35,497 bases of DNA. It comes from Myxococcales bacterium. GTDB taxonomy: Bacteria > Myxococcota_A > UBA9042. Positions 24,792 through 33,425 of this stretch are shown here, piece after piece (within the stretch, counting starts at the first letter, position 1; the number at the start of each line of letters is the position of its first letter). The translations under genes were made by a program, and so were the position numbers. The notes below the pieces were generated by a model. The model did no database searches and was not told where the DNA came from. It saw only the letters and a list, made by a program, of their open reading frames with translations. The stretch covers positions 1-35,497 of the forward strand of contig JAGSHB010000053.1 of NCBI GenBank assembly GCA_023954815.1. The letters are read 5' to 3'.

Positions 24792-26585
24792 TCAGTCTTT
24801 CGGGTACATCGCGTCGATGGTGTCTGCGTAGGCCTCGTTGACGACCTTGCGCTTCACTTTCAGCGTGGGCGTCAGCTCGCCTGCTTCAACCGACAGCGGT
24901 CTGGGCAACACGGTGAATTTTCGCACGTGTTCGACCCGAGCAAAGAGCACGTTGGTCGCGTCGACGACTTCTTGTACCGCAGCGATGAGGGCTGGCGCTT
25001 CGTGCACCGTCGCCGCATCAAGGCCATTGTCTTGGGCAAACTTGGCCGCCACATCGGGGTCGAGGCAAATGAGCGCGCTGATGAACTTCCGGCGGTCGCC
25101 GATGACCACAGCCTCGGTGATGAGGTCGTCGTTTTTCAGGGACGCTTCGATGTTTTTCGGCGCGATGTTCTTGCCGCCGGCGGTGATGATGATGTCTTTC
25201 TTGCGACCCGTGATGTGCAGGAAGCCTTCGTCGTCGATCTTTCCGAGGTCGCCCGAATGCAGCCAGCCGTCCTTGAGTGCATCTGCCGTTGCCGCCTCGT
25301 TCTTGTAGTAGCCGAGATAGACGTTGGGGCCTTTGACACAAATCTCGCCGTCGTCCGCGATGCGCACATCCACGCCCGGTACAGCGGGGCCAACGGAGCC
25401 AAAACGCGTGCGGCCCGGCCGGTTGAAGCTGGTCGGCCCGGAGTCCTCACTCTGACCATAAACCTCGCGCACCGGCACGCCGATTCCGCCCAAAAACGTG
25501 AGAATCTCGGGGCTGATCGGTGCTGCGCCGCTCACCGCAAAGCGCAGATTCCCCAGCCCCAAAGCGGCTCGCACCTTGCTCAAAACGAGCTTGTCTGCCA
25601 GCCGATTTTGCAGCTGCAGGACACCCGGGATGCTCTCTCCACGGTTTTCCAAATCGACGATCTGCTCGCCCACCCCCATCGCCCAGGCGGCCAAGGTGCG
25701 CTTGAGCGGCGGGGCCTCTTTCAGCTTGGCGCGGATGCCGGCGTAGAACTTCTCCCAGATCCGCGGCACAGCGAAGACGATGGTGGGTCGCACTTCTTTG
25801 AGGTTGTCGGCGACCTTGTCCAGGCTCTCGGCATAGTAGATCTGATGGCCGTACGTCGCCGGGCCGTGGAGGGTGAACAGCTGCTCGGCGATATGGCTCA
25901 GGGGCAGGTAGGACAGCGAACTGTCGCGATCGTCGATCTCCACCATCACACCGGCGATCTGGGCCGTCCACGCGAGGTTTTGGTGGGACAACATGACACC
26001 TTTCGGCGGACCGGTTGTGCCCGATGTGTAGATCAGGGTCGCGAGTTGATCGGGTTGCAATGCATCGATGCGTTCGCCAACCACCTCAGCCGGAACCGCG
26101 CTGGCGGTCGCCATGAAGTCTTCCCAGGAATGAATCGTGACGCGGCCGGAGTCGTCTGTGAGCGTTGGAGCGCCTTTCATCATCACGACGTGCTTGAGCA
26201 GAGGCAGGTTATCGAGCTCGGCCTGCACTTTGCCCCACTGTCCTTCGTCTTCGAGCAACACCACGGCGGCACCTGCATGCGAGATGACGTAAGCCACCTC
26301 GGGAGCCGAGCAGGTGGTGTAGATGCCCGCTGGCGCACCGCCGGCGCTCATGGCCCCCATGCTGAAGATCGACCACTCCGGCCGGTTGAAGCCGAGGACA
26401 CCCACCGTGCCACCGGGCTCAAGTCCCAGCCCAATCAGCGCTCGGGCGGCGTCATGCACTTCTTTGGCGTAGGTGCCCCACGACGTGCCGTGCCACTGGC
26501 CATCACGCTTGATGTGATAGGCGCCCTGTTCAGCACGAACGCGCCCTTGCTCTTGTAGTCTGGCGGGGATGGTGTCGTGACTCAT
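24792..26585 (-). CDS. Long-chain acyl-CoA synthetase (AMP-forming)
   Basis: A 597-residue ANL-superfamily ligase close to FadD15/long-chain fatty acid-CoA ligases: it activates fatty acids through an acyl-AMP. Motifs: LIYTSGTTGPPKGVMLSH (P-loop), VYGQSEDSG (the usual YGxTE with Ser for Thr), and DGWLHSGDLGKIDDEGFLHITGRKK ending in DIIITAGGKNIAP, which includes the hinge and adenylation Lys region. The C-terminal Lys-rich VKRKVVNEAYADTI is typical of the family. The ATG at 26585 follows GGAG by 6 nt. Beta-oxidation context is suggested by the 3HCDH gene at the left edge, though distant. Convergent with the NHL lipoprotein gene, divergent from the TSUP gene. Confidence 0.92.
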   Translation of the reverse strand: MSHDTIPARLQEQGRVRAEQGAYHIKRDGQWHGTSWGTYAKEVHDAARALIGLGLEPGGTVGVLGFNRPEWSIFSMGAMSAGGAPAGIYTTCSAPEVAYVISHAGAAVVLLEDEGQWGKVQAELDNLPLLKHVVMMKGAPTLTDDSGRVTIHSWEDFMATASAVPAEVVGERIDALQPDQLATLIYTSGTTGPPKGVMLSHQNLAWTAQIAGVMVEIDDRDSSLSYLPLSHIAEQLFTLHGPATYGHQIYYAESLDKVADNLKEVRPTIVFAVPRIWEKFYAGIRAKLKEAPPLKRTLAAWAMGVGEQIVDLENRGESIPGVLQLQNRLADKLVLSKVRAALGLGNLRFAVSGAAPISPEILTFLGGIGVPVREVYGQSEDSGPTSFNRPGRTRFGSVGPAVPGVDVRIADDGEICVKGPNVYLGYYKNEAATADALKDGWLHSGDLGKIDDEGFLHITGRKKDIIITAGGKNIAPKNIEASLKNDDLITEAVVIGDRRKFISALICLDPDVAAKFAQDNGLDAATVHEAPALIAAVQEVVDATNVLFARVEHVRKFTVLPRPLSVEAGELTPTLKVKRKVVNEAYADTIDAMYPKD

Positions 26586-26792
26586 ATGGGCTCCACGGCG
26601 TGGTAAGCGCCCGACAGCTTTGGGGGATCGGTAGCGCGGTGCTCCCCAACGAAAAGGGAGCGCATCCTGCGCGTGTGGCCCGCCAAATCGGCCTTCCAGC
26701 GGGTTTGAAGCTGTCGTCGTCGCCAGCGTGTCGCGTCACCGCCTGTGAGTCAACGCAGGGGCGCATACAGGACTGCCACTCTCTTCGAAGTT

Positions 26793-26853
26793 GCTTGTCA
26801 GCAAGCTGTTTGCCATGAAGCCTGGGCGCGGCGCAGGCTTCCGCGCTCCCAGG
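26793..26853 (+). promoter_or_regulatory. Structured leader with mutually exclusive hairpins before TSUP
   Basis: Hairpin 1 is GCTTG/CAAGC (26793-26806). Hairpin A is GAAGCCTG/CAGGCTTC (26817-26824 with 26834-26841, perfect 8 bp, 9-nt loop). Hairpin B is CCTGGG-CGCG pairing with CGCG-(CT)-CCCAGG (26821-26830 with 26842-26853). A and B share bases, so they exclude each other, and the 3' arm of B covers the first part of AGGAG (26851-26855). This could tune translation of the exporter. Confidence 0.4.
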
Positions 26854-26869
26854 AGAGACGACCCACGCC

Positions 26870-27592
26870 ATGTCACCTGTCGATCTGCAATTTGTGGCGG
26901 TAGCGGCCCTGGCTGGCTTCACCCAAACCGTCGCCGGCTTTGGTTTCATGTTGGTCGCTAGCACCCTCGGCGCGCTGGTGGTGCCGGTCAGCGAGATCGT
27001 GCCGCTCGCGTTGCCTATGTCGATGATGAGCTCGAGTTGGGTGGCCTTCGATCAGCGGCGACTCATCGACAAGCGCTTGCTCGGTTACGTCATCTTGCCA
27101 GCCATGGCCGTGGGGGCCGCGGTTGGTTTTGTACTGAGCGGCGTGCTGCCAGCGGACTTCATGCGAAAGCTGCTCGGCGTTTTGGTGCTGGGTTTTGTGG
27201 CGATGCGCGTACTGCGACGCGGGCGCGTACCCTCCGCGTGGCCAGCCTGGCTGCGTTCGGGCGTTATCGTCATCGCTGGCGTGGTGCAGGGGCTCTTCGG
27301 CACCGGCGGGCCCCTGTTGGTGCTGGCGATGGAGGGCAGTCGTCTGCCGCCGCAAATTTTTCGGGCCACGTTGATCTCCGTGTGGGCGCTGATGAACTCG
27401 GCGCTTGTGACCGCGCTGTTTATCGATGGTCGTTACGATATGACTGTGGTGATGCGCATCGCTCAAGCGATCCCGGCATTGGCCCTGGGCGTCTGGGCGG
27501 GGCAGCGATTGCACGCGCGCCTGTCGCCGAAGCGCTTTCAGGCCAGCGTCTACGTGATGTTGACCGCTGCCGCGCTGTCGCTGCTCCTGTGA
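26870..27592 (+). CDS. TSUP-family (TauE/SafE) membrane exporter
   Basis: A 240-residue inner-membrane protein with about eight hydrophobic segments, of the sulfite exporter TauE/SafE family (TSUP), which move sulfur-containing or small organic anions. Both inverted halves show the family signature: GFTQTVAGFGFMLVAS in half one, GVVQGLFGTGGPLLVLAME in half two. Length is typical (240-270). The ATG is 14 nt after AGGAG, unusually far, and that site is in the structured leader. Divergent from the acyl-CoA synthetase gene. The last 43 bp overlap the 3' end of wecB on the opposite strand. Substrate not predictable; it need not be sulfite. Confidence 0.87.
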   Translation: MSPVDLQFVAVAALAGFTQTVAGFGFMLVASTLGALVVPVSEIVPLALPMSMMSSSWVAFDQRRLIDKRLLGYVILPAMAVGAAVGFVLSGVLPADFMRKLLGVLVLGFVAMRVLRRGRVPSAWPAWLRSGVIVIAGVVQGLFGTGGPLLVLAMEGSRLPPQIFRATLISVWALMNSALVTALFIDGRYDMTVVMRIAQAIPALALGVWAGQRLHARLSPKRFQASVYVMLTAAALSLLL

Positions 27593-28749
27593 CCGCTGAC
27601 CGGCGCCCCTGGGTGCTGTTGGCGCCACAACCCCGCTTCAAGTGAGGCCGCGATCCGCTCTCCGGCCTGTCCATCGCCATAGGGGTTGTGCGCGATCGCC
27701 ATGGCCCGCCACTTCGCCTCGTCCGTCAGCAGCTCGCTCACGGCTTCCACGATCGCTGCGCGCTCACTTCCGACCAGCATCGCGCAGCCGGCTTCCACGC
27801 CCTCCGGCCGCTCCGTCCGCGCGCGCATGACGACCACCGGCACACCAAACGAAGGCGCCTCCTCTTGCACGCCGCCGGAATCGGTCAGCACCAGATGCGC
27901 ATGGGCTAGCAGCGACACAAACGCGCCGTACCCCACCGGCTCGATGAGGACCACATTGTCGTGTGTACCTAGCGCTGCATGCATCGGCCCCTTGACGTTC
28001 GGGTTGAGATGCACCGGATAGACGAAGTTCACGTCGGGAAATCTGTCCGCGAGCGCGCCAATGGCCTGACCGATCTGCGCGATGCCAGCACCGAATGACT
28101 CGCGCCGATGACAGGTGATCAGCACCAAGCGCTGGCCGTTTTCAAGAAAACCAGCTGGTAAATCAGGAATAACGGGCGGATTGAGTGAGACAAAGTCTCT
28201 AGCTAGTCGCAGGGCATCGACGACCGTGTTGCCCGTTACGGAGATCCTTTGCTCGTCCACTCCTTCAGCCCGTAGGAACCGCGCAGCCTGTTCGGTAGGT
28301 GTCCATAGCCACTGGGCGATCAGATCTACCACGCGCCGATTGGCCTCCTCGGGGAAGGGTTCCGTCATGCTGTGCGAACGCAGGCCCGCTTCGACGTGGC
28401 CGACCGGAATGTGGCGGTAAAAGGCAGCGAGCCCTGCTGCCATAGCCGTGGTCGTATCGCCCTGCACGATGACCGCGTCGGGTTGCAGGCGCTCGAGCTC
28501 GGCATCCACTGCACCGAGACAGCGCGCGGTGAGGTCCGCCAAGGTCTGGTTCGGCCGCATCAGATCGAGGTCGATATCAGGCTCAAACCCGAGCACGGGT
28601 AGCATCTGGCGCAGCATTTCGCGGTGCTGGCCGGTGCTGATGACCGTGACCCGAAACCGGTCGCCACGGCGACGGAGCGCGTGGATCACCGGCGCTTGTT
28701 TGATGGACTCCGGGCGCGTGCCCAAGACGACGACGATGTGCTGCTTCAT
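27550..28749 (-). CDS. wecB: UDP-N-acetylglucosamine 2-epimerase (non-hydrolysing)
   Basis: A 399-residue WecB converting UDP-GlcNAc to UDP-ManNAc. Motifs: GTRPESIKQAPVI at the N-terminus, QGDTTT (Asp95 position in E. coli), HVEAGLRS (Glu117), PEEANRR (Glu131), TCHRRES (His213), NPNVKG, and TDSGGVQEEAPSFG for the nucleotide. E. coli WecB is about 376 residues; this one has a 20-residue C-terminal extension that overlaps the TSUP gene end. The ATG at 28749 follows GGGGGTGAG, a fair ribosome-binding site. It diverges from the NfrA-like gene 147 bp away. In E. coli the N4 glycan receptor pathway needs WecB-made UDP-ManNAc with NfrB and NfrA, exactly the gene set placed here. Confidence 0.93.
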   Translation of the reverse strand: MKQHIVVVLGTRPESIKQAPVIHALRRRGDRFRVTVISTGQHREMLRQMLPVLGFEPDIDLDLMRPNQTLADLTARCLGAVDAELERLQPDAVIVQGDTTTAMAAGLAAFYRHIPVGHVEAGLRSHSMTEPFPEEANRRVVDLIAQWLWTPTEQAARFLRAEGVDEQRISVTGNTVVDALRLARDFVSLNPPVIPDLPAGFLENGQRLVLITCHRRESFGAGIAQIGQAIGALADRFPDVNFVYPVHLNPNVKGPMHAALGTHDNVVLIEPVGYGAFVSLLAHAHLVLTDSGGVQEEAPSFGVPVVVMRARTERPEGVEAGCAMLVGSERAAIVEAVSELLTDEAKWRAMAIAHNPYGDGQAGERIAASLEAGLWRQQHPGAPVSGHRSSDSAAAVNIT

Positions 28750-28896
28750 GCTCACCCCCCGATGCTGTGGGGCACCTGCAAATATAGCGCTCGTCGCGGT
28801 CATTACGAGGGTTCGATTGGTCTTGCAGTCTGTAATTCGAGGTCTTTATTGAAGGGCGAAGGCGGAGCGTTGCCGTGCCCCGCCGGGGAGGTCGCC

Positions 28897-30102
28897 ATGG
28901 CACATGGAGACTCGCAGGCCGCCGTAATCCGCAGCCCCAACCCGCCGATCCCTCTCCCGCCACCCAGCCGGCATCCAGCGCTGGGTCACATCGCGCTGGG
29001 TCACATCGCGCTCGTCATGGTCCTCGCTGCGGTCCTTACCGTAGGTGTGGTGCCAGTGGTGCAGGCGGCCCCGAACCCGGCTGTCGCATCGCTCAACACC
29101 GGATTTGCCAAGCAGCGCGCCGGAGACGGTCCAGCGGCCAAAGTGGCGTTCGAACGCGCCCTGAAAGATCCCGCCACAGCCCAGCGCGCTCACATGGCCC
29201 TCGGTTACCTCAACCTTCGCCAGGGTGACGCTGCCGCGGCGAGGCAGCACTTCGTCGCAGCCAAGCTCGGGGACGACGCGGCATTGGCTGGCCAGGCGCG
29301 TGCAGCGCTGCGCACCATGCCGCGTCACCTGTGGGCCGACCTCTACTTTGAGGGCTATGGCTGGCACCGGTTGACGGACCCATCGACCACAAACCTCGTT
29401 CCCCTGCTTCGCGGCCGGCTGTTCTATCGGCCCTCGCTCGATCACGACGTCCACCTGTACGGGTTCGCGCAAGTCTCCCGGGACACGCACTCCCGGGCGA
29501 GCGGACCCAATGGCTACCCACTCATCTACGCAGATAACACCGCCTTGGTTGGCGCAGGAGCCCTGTGGCGACTTTGGGACGGTAAAATCGGGCTTTTCGC
29601 GCGAACTGGGCCAGCGATGAGCCTGCTGAAGAGCGGCGCACCTACTTGGGCGTGGGATGGTCGCGCTGGGGTGTTTAGCGGCGCCCAATCCGACCTGTGC
29701 ACAGCGCGCTCGACGGGCTTGTGCTTGCAGGGATACGGCGAGGCTGTCTGGGTCAATCGCTTCGATGTCTTTGACGACCCCGAGTGGCGCAATGGCTTCG
29801 ACAACAACGTCGTCGTCATGGCGAGGCTGCGCGCGGACTACGGTGTCCTGATGACCGGCCCCGTGCGCTGGTCCCCCTACGTGGAAGCGCGCGGTCTCGT
29901 CGACCGCAACGGCAACTATTACAACAACCTCATCGACGCTGGTGTTGGCCACAGATGGCGGCTGTTGGGGCGGGTGCCCTTGGACCTGCTCATCGGTGTG
30001 CACGCCGGGACCTACACGGGTCGCACCAAGGACCAAACGGAGACGCTCCCCGACCCCTACATCGAGCTGCGGACGCAGTTCGGTACGTACCTTCAATTTT
30101 AG
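28897..30102 (+). CDS. NfrA-like outer-membrane barrel with TPR
   Basis: A 401-residue exported protein. The N-terminus is long and Pro-rich, with a hydrophobic segment at about 32-55 (HIALVMVLAAVLTVGVVPVVQA) ending in AQA-like cleavage. Two TPR-like helical pairs follow (residues 60-120: AVASLNTGFAKQRAGDGPAAKVAFERAL, then AHMALGYLNLRQGD). The rest alternates short amphipathic beta strands (RGRLFYRPSL, HLYGFAQVSRD, VVVMARLRADYGVLM, YVEARGLVDRNGNYYNN) and ends with Phe (TYLQF), the outer-membrane beta-barrel C-terminal signature. The domain order matches E. coli NfrA (about 990 residues, more TPRs) but is much shorter. It should export the polysaccharide. The ATG follows GGGGAG by 6 nt. NfrB begins 9 bp after its stop. 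Confidence 0.76.
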   Translation: MAHGDSQAAVIRSPNPPIPLPPPSRHPALGHIALGHIALVMVLAAVLTVGVVPVVQAAPNPAVASLNTGFAKQRAGDGPAAKVAFERALKDPATAQRAHMALGYLNLRQGDAAAARQHFVAAKLGDDAALAGQARAALRTMPRHLWADLYFEGYGWHRLTDPSTTNLVPLLRGRLFYRPSLDHDVHLYGFAQVSRDTHSRASGPNGYPLIYADNTALVGAGALWRLWDGKIGLFARTGPAMSLLKSGAPTWAWDGRAGVFSGAQSDLCTARSTGLCLQGYGEAVWVNRFDVFDDPEWRNGFDNNVVVMARLRADYGVLMTGPVRWSPYVEARGLVDRNGNYYNNLIDAGVGHRWRLLGRVPLDLLIGVHAGTYTGRTKDQTETLPDPYIELRTQFGTYLQF

Positions 30103-30111
30103 GAGGGCGCC

Positions 30112-32919
30112 ATGAGTCATCAACTCGACACCATCATCTTCGTGGTGGCTTGGATCGCGGCAGCCATCATCCTGTTCAACAGCTTCGATGACCTCTTCAT
30201 CGACATCGTCTACTTCATGCGCGGTCTCGGGCGGAGTCGGCATCGCGACCTGACCGTTCAATCCCTGCGTGACCTCACCCAGCAGCGGGCGGCGATCATG
30301 GTGCCGGCTTGGCAGGAAGCACCGGTCATCGCGAGCATGCTGGAAAACACCATCACCACCCTCGATTACGACGCGGCGAACTACGACATCTTCGTCGGGA
30401 CCTACGCCAATGATCCGGAGACCCAAGCGCAGGTCGACGCTCTCGCCGACCGCATCGCTCAGGTTCATAAGGTGGTGGTGCCCCACGACGGGCCGACTTC
30501 GAAAGCGGACTGCCTCAACTGGATCTACCAGGGCATCGTGCAGACCGAGCAGGCCCGGGGTGTGCGCTTTGATTTTCTGGTGATGCACGACGCCGAAGAT
30601 GTGGTTCATCCGCTGGCGCTGCGGCTGTACAACGCCCTGATCCCGCAGCATGACTTCGTGCAGACCCCGGTGCTGCCGCTCGAGGTGCCCCACACGGCGT
30701 GGGTGGGCGGCACGTACATGGATGAGTTCGTCGAGCAACACCTGAAAGATCTGCTGGTTCGCGGCTCCATTGGCGGTCTGGTGCCGTCGGCTGGTGTGGG
30801 TAGCGCATTTGCACGGGACGCCTTCGAAGCTATCGCGCTGGCAGATCGCCAGCAGGCCTTTGATCCGGCCTCTTTGACGGAGGATTACGATATCGGCCTG
30901 AAATTCCGGCTCGCAGGGCGCGATACCTACTTTGCAGCCCACGCCATCGCCCGGGACGACGTCGGCGCTGACCATGGTGAGCTGGCTGACGGCGACGGCG
31001 CCGGTGAAGCCGCAGAGCGAGGCGACGGACCGCGGCACGAGTTCATCGCCACACGCGAGTACTTCCCCATCAAGTTCTGGAATGCGGTGCGACAGCGCAG
31101 TCGTTGGATCTTGGGTATCACCCTGCAGGAGTGGGCCAAGATGGGCTGGAAGGGCGACCGCGCGGTCATCTACACCTTGTTCCGCGATCGCAAGGCGCTC
31201 TTGATTCACGTGGGCGTGTTCCTGGGCTACGTCGCCTTCGCGTACGCCCTGGTACGCATGGCCATCGCTTGGTGGACCGGGGCGGCTTGGTCGATTGCGC
31301 AGATCATCCCGCCGACGTCGCTGCTGTGGTGGGTGGTGTGGATCAACCTCGGATTCCTGACCTGGCGCGCTGTGATGAAGTTTAAGGTGGTGCGACGGAT
31401 TTACGGTGCCAAGCACGCTCTGCTCAGTTTTCCGAGGTTCGTCGTTGGCAACGTCATCAACTTCTTCGCCGCCGTGCTGGCGGTTCGCCAATTCGTCGCA
31501 TCGAAGATTACCGGCGAGCCCCTGCGGTGGATCAAGACCGATCACGACTATCCTAGCGCCGCCGCTTTGGCCGTGTTCCGCCGCAAGCTGGGTCGCCTGC
31601 TAGTGGACCGTGAGGGGTTGAGTCGGGCGCACATCCAAGCCGCGCTGGCCGTGCAGAGAAACAGCGGTGTGCGGCTCGGTGATGTGCTGCTGGCCGAGGG
31701 CGAGCTCTCCGAGCGGCAGCTGGCGCGGACATTGGGCGCGCAGCATGCGATGGATGTGCTGCAGCTCGCTGACCACACGCTCGTCGATACGCTGGTATCT
31801 CGCGTGCCAGAAGCGCTCGCGGCCAAAATGGGGGTGTTGCCGGTCTCCGTGGACGCTGATGGCGCCGTGCGGGTGGCTACGAGTCGGCCGTTGTCAGAGG
31901 CAGAACGACGTGAACTCGAGACCCTGCTCGCTGCGCCAGTTCGGACCAGCATCGCCGCCGCCGACACCATCGCAGAGCGCAGAGAGCGGATGTGGCGCCA
32001 GATGCGGTTGGGGGATACCGCAGTTCCCCACGCTCGCCTGGGCGCTAGGCTGGTCGCCACCGGCGTGCTGACGTCCGAAGAGCTCGACGAAGCGCTTGCG
32101 CGGCAGCGGGCCACTGAGCAGCACCTAGGTGAATTACTGGTGGCTGAGGGGCGCATCAGCCCAGAAGAGTTGACCCGCGTGGCGTCCGGGCAATTGCACG
32201 ATGGATTCGTCGCCGTCACTCCGGCAGATGTGGACGAAACGGCGCTAGAAAGCCTTGGATACGGGGTTTGCGCGCTCAACACGCTGGTCCCGATGCGGCG
32301 CGATCAGCAGCTTGAGATCGCCTCGGCTCACCCGGTTCACCGGGATGTGCGGCGTCGCCTTCGTGACCGGTTGGGCGTGCAGGTACCGTTCCGCTTGGCG
32401 CCTGAGTTGGATGTGCGGCTAGCGCTCGCGGTGGTCAGCAGAAAGGTCTGGCCGACCCATCGCCTGGTCGGTAGTCCGACGATGGATGGTGCTGAGCTCG
32501 CCCTGCTTCACAGCGAGCTGAACTGGAGCTCGGACCGTTGCAACGCCCTGGCCGCCACAAGTCGCGTACGCAATCTGGCCCCGCTGGATTGTCTGCTCAC
32601 TGAGGGGCGGGTCACGGCAACAGAGGTCGCTAGGCTTCGCGCCTTGTCCCTCGGGTTGGACCCCGACACAGCGGTGGTCGGTGGTACCGACCTGCCGACA
32701 GAGGCCACCGACTGGCTGCCGCCGCGCATGGCCCACGAAGACGTGCAGCTCATCAGCGCTGAGGTAGGAGCGTTGGTGGTGACCTCGCCGAGGCCGACGC
32801 CAGCGCTGGCACGCCGCGTGGCGCGTATGTTCCCCGACCGCGCCATTCGCTGGTGCGTGACGCCCATGGCGCCGGACACATCCGCTGCGCCGCGCTTGTC
32901 GGGAAGGAGGGCATCATGA
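30112..32919 (+). CDS. nfrB: NfrB-like GT2 synthase with c-di-GMP-binding MshEN domains
   Basis: A 935-residue inner-membrane processive glycosyltransferase. N-terminal TM at about 7-30, then a GT2 domain: HDAED (160-163) and EDYDIGLKFRLAG, and QRSRW (Gln328-Arg331-Trp332), the processive-synthase QxxRW motif. Further TMs lie around 363-390, 397-421 and 440-465. The C-terminus is MshEN/GspE_N-like: pairs of RLGxxLxxxGxxxxxxLxxxLxxQ motifs at 492/520 (K-type first copy), 642/671 (R then H), and a degenerate third module from about 805. MshEN binds c-di-GMP, as reported for NfrB of E. coli. It should polymerise a ManNAc-like sugar from the WecB product. Stop overlaps the receiver start (ATGA). 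Confidence 0.9.
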   Translation: MSHQLDTIIFVVAWIAAAIILFNSFDDLFIDIVYFMRGLGRSRHRDLTVQSLRDLTQQRAAIMVPAWQEAPVIASMLENTITTLDYDAANYDIFVGTYANDPETQAQVDALADRIAQVHKVVVPHDGPTSKADCLNWIYQGIVQTEQARGVRFDFLVMHDAEDVVHPLALRLYNALIPQHDFVQTPVLPLEVPHTAWVGGTYMDEFVEQHLKDLLVRGSIGGLVPSAGVGSAFARDAFEAIALADRQQAFDPASLTEDYDIGLKFRLAGRDTYFAAHAIARDDVGADHGELADGDGAGEAAERGDGPRHEFIATREYFPIKFWNAVRQRSRWILGITLQEWAKMGWKGDRAVIYTLFRDRKALLIHVGVFLGYVAFAYALVRMAIAWWTGAAWSIAQIIPPTSLLWWVVWINLGFLTWRAVMKFKVVRRIYGAKHALLSFPRFVVGNVINFFAAVLAVRQFVASKITGEPLRWIKTDHDYPSAAALAVFRRKLGRLLVDREGLSRAHIQAALAVQRNSGVRLGDVLLAEGELSERQLARTLGAQHAMDVLQLADHTLVDTLVSRVPEALAAKMGVLPVSVDADGAVRVATSRPLSEAERRELETLLAAPVRTSIAAADTIAERRERMWRQMRLGDTAVPHARLGARLVATGVLTSEELDEALARQRATEQHLGELLVAEGRISPEELTRVASGQLHDGFVAVTPADVDETALESLGYGVCALNTLVPMRRDQQLEIASAHPVHRDVRRRLRDRLGVQVPFRLAPELDVRLALAVVSRKVWPTHRLVGSPTMDGAELALLHSELNWSSDRCNALAATSRVRNLAPLDCLLTEGRVTATEVARLRALSLGLDPDTAVVGGTDLPTEATDWLPPRMAHEDVQLISAEVGALVVTSPRPTPALARRVARMFPDRAIRWCVTPMAPDTSAAPRLSGRRAS

Positions 32920-33392
32920 CCATCGTCAATCCACAGGCACCGTCTACCAACAACCCGGCCGATGTTCCGGTTGTGAACGCGACGTCACCCCAAGGCGTGT
33001 CGCCTGGCCCAGCCCAAAAGGCGCTTTCGGTTCTGATTATCGGCCAGGAGCGCGTATTCGAGCGAATCCTAGCGGCTTGGCTCGAGGAGGCTGGCTGGCG
33101 CGTTCACGTGGCCCAGAGCTATCGCGCGGCGCTCACCCTGCGTCACGATCCACCAGTCGATGTGATCGTTGGAGATCTGGATGGCGAGGACCTCGATGGG
33201 CTCGAGTTTGCGACTCGGCTGGCAGACCGACCGTCGGCGCCGCCGGTGGTGTTGACGACCCACGCGCCAAGCGTCGCTCACTGGCGCCCAGCAGACCTCC
33301 GTCAAGTGGGCGTGTCCCGCATCATCCTGCGGCCGTGTCACCTCTCTGATGCAGGCGCGACCCTGTCGGCCGTCGCGCAGGAGGGCAGCTAG
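32916..33392 (+). CDS. Receiver-like (REC) domain protein, atypical
   Basis: A 158-residue protein with a Pro/Ala-rich N-tail (residues 1-35) and a CheY-like domain: strand ALSVLIIGQE, helix VFERILAAWLEEAG, VHVAQSYRAALTLR, then DVIVGDLDGEDLDGLEFATRL with the phospho-acceptor Asp, the conserved Thr in VVLTTHAPS, and IILRPCHLSD in place of the usual (K)P. The conserved Lys is Arg, so phosphorylation may be lost or altered. The N-terminal acid pair is also reduced (IGQERVF). No output domain or kinase is in the window. Start ATG at 32916 follows AAGGAGG and overlaps the NfrB stop by 4 bp. Probably an accessory regulator or protein-interaction module of the polysaccharide system. Confidence 0.8.
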   Translation: MTIVNPQAPSTNNPADVPVVNATSPQGVSPGPAQKALSVLIIGQERVFERILAAWLEEAGWRVHVAQSYRAALTLRHDPPVDVIVGDLDGEDLDGLEFATRLADRPSAPPVVLTTHAPSVAHWRPADLRQVGVSRIILRPCHLSDAGATLSAVAQEGS

Positions 33393-33425
33393 GACACCCA
33401 GCCAACCTTCCCAGGTGGCCGGTCC

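Noticed and set aside
24927-26558. 543-codon plus-strand open frame opposite the acyl-CoA synthetase
   Set aside because: No recognisable motif; the minus strand has AMP-binding signatures throughout.
28846-31545. 899-codon open frame on the minus strand opposite the NfrA/NfrB genes
   Set aside because: It has no domain and is a high-GC shadow; the plus-strand frames contain GT2 and MshEN motifs, a barrel C-terminus and ribosome-binding sites.
33390-33392. Pyrrolysine or read-through at TAG joining receiver and lipoprotein
   Set aside because: A fusion would put a cytoplasmic receiver before a signal peptide, which makes no topological sense; no Pyl evidence.
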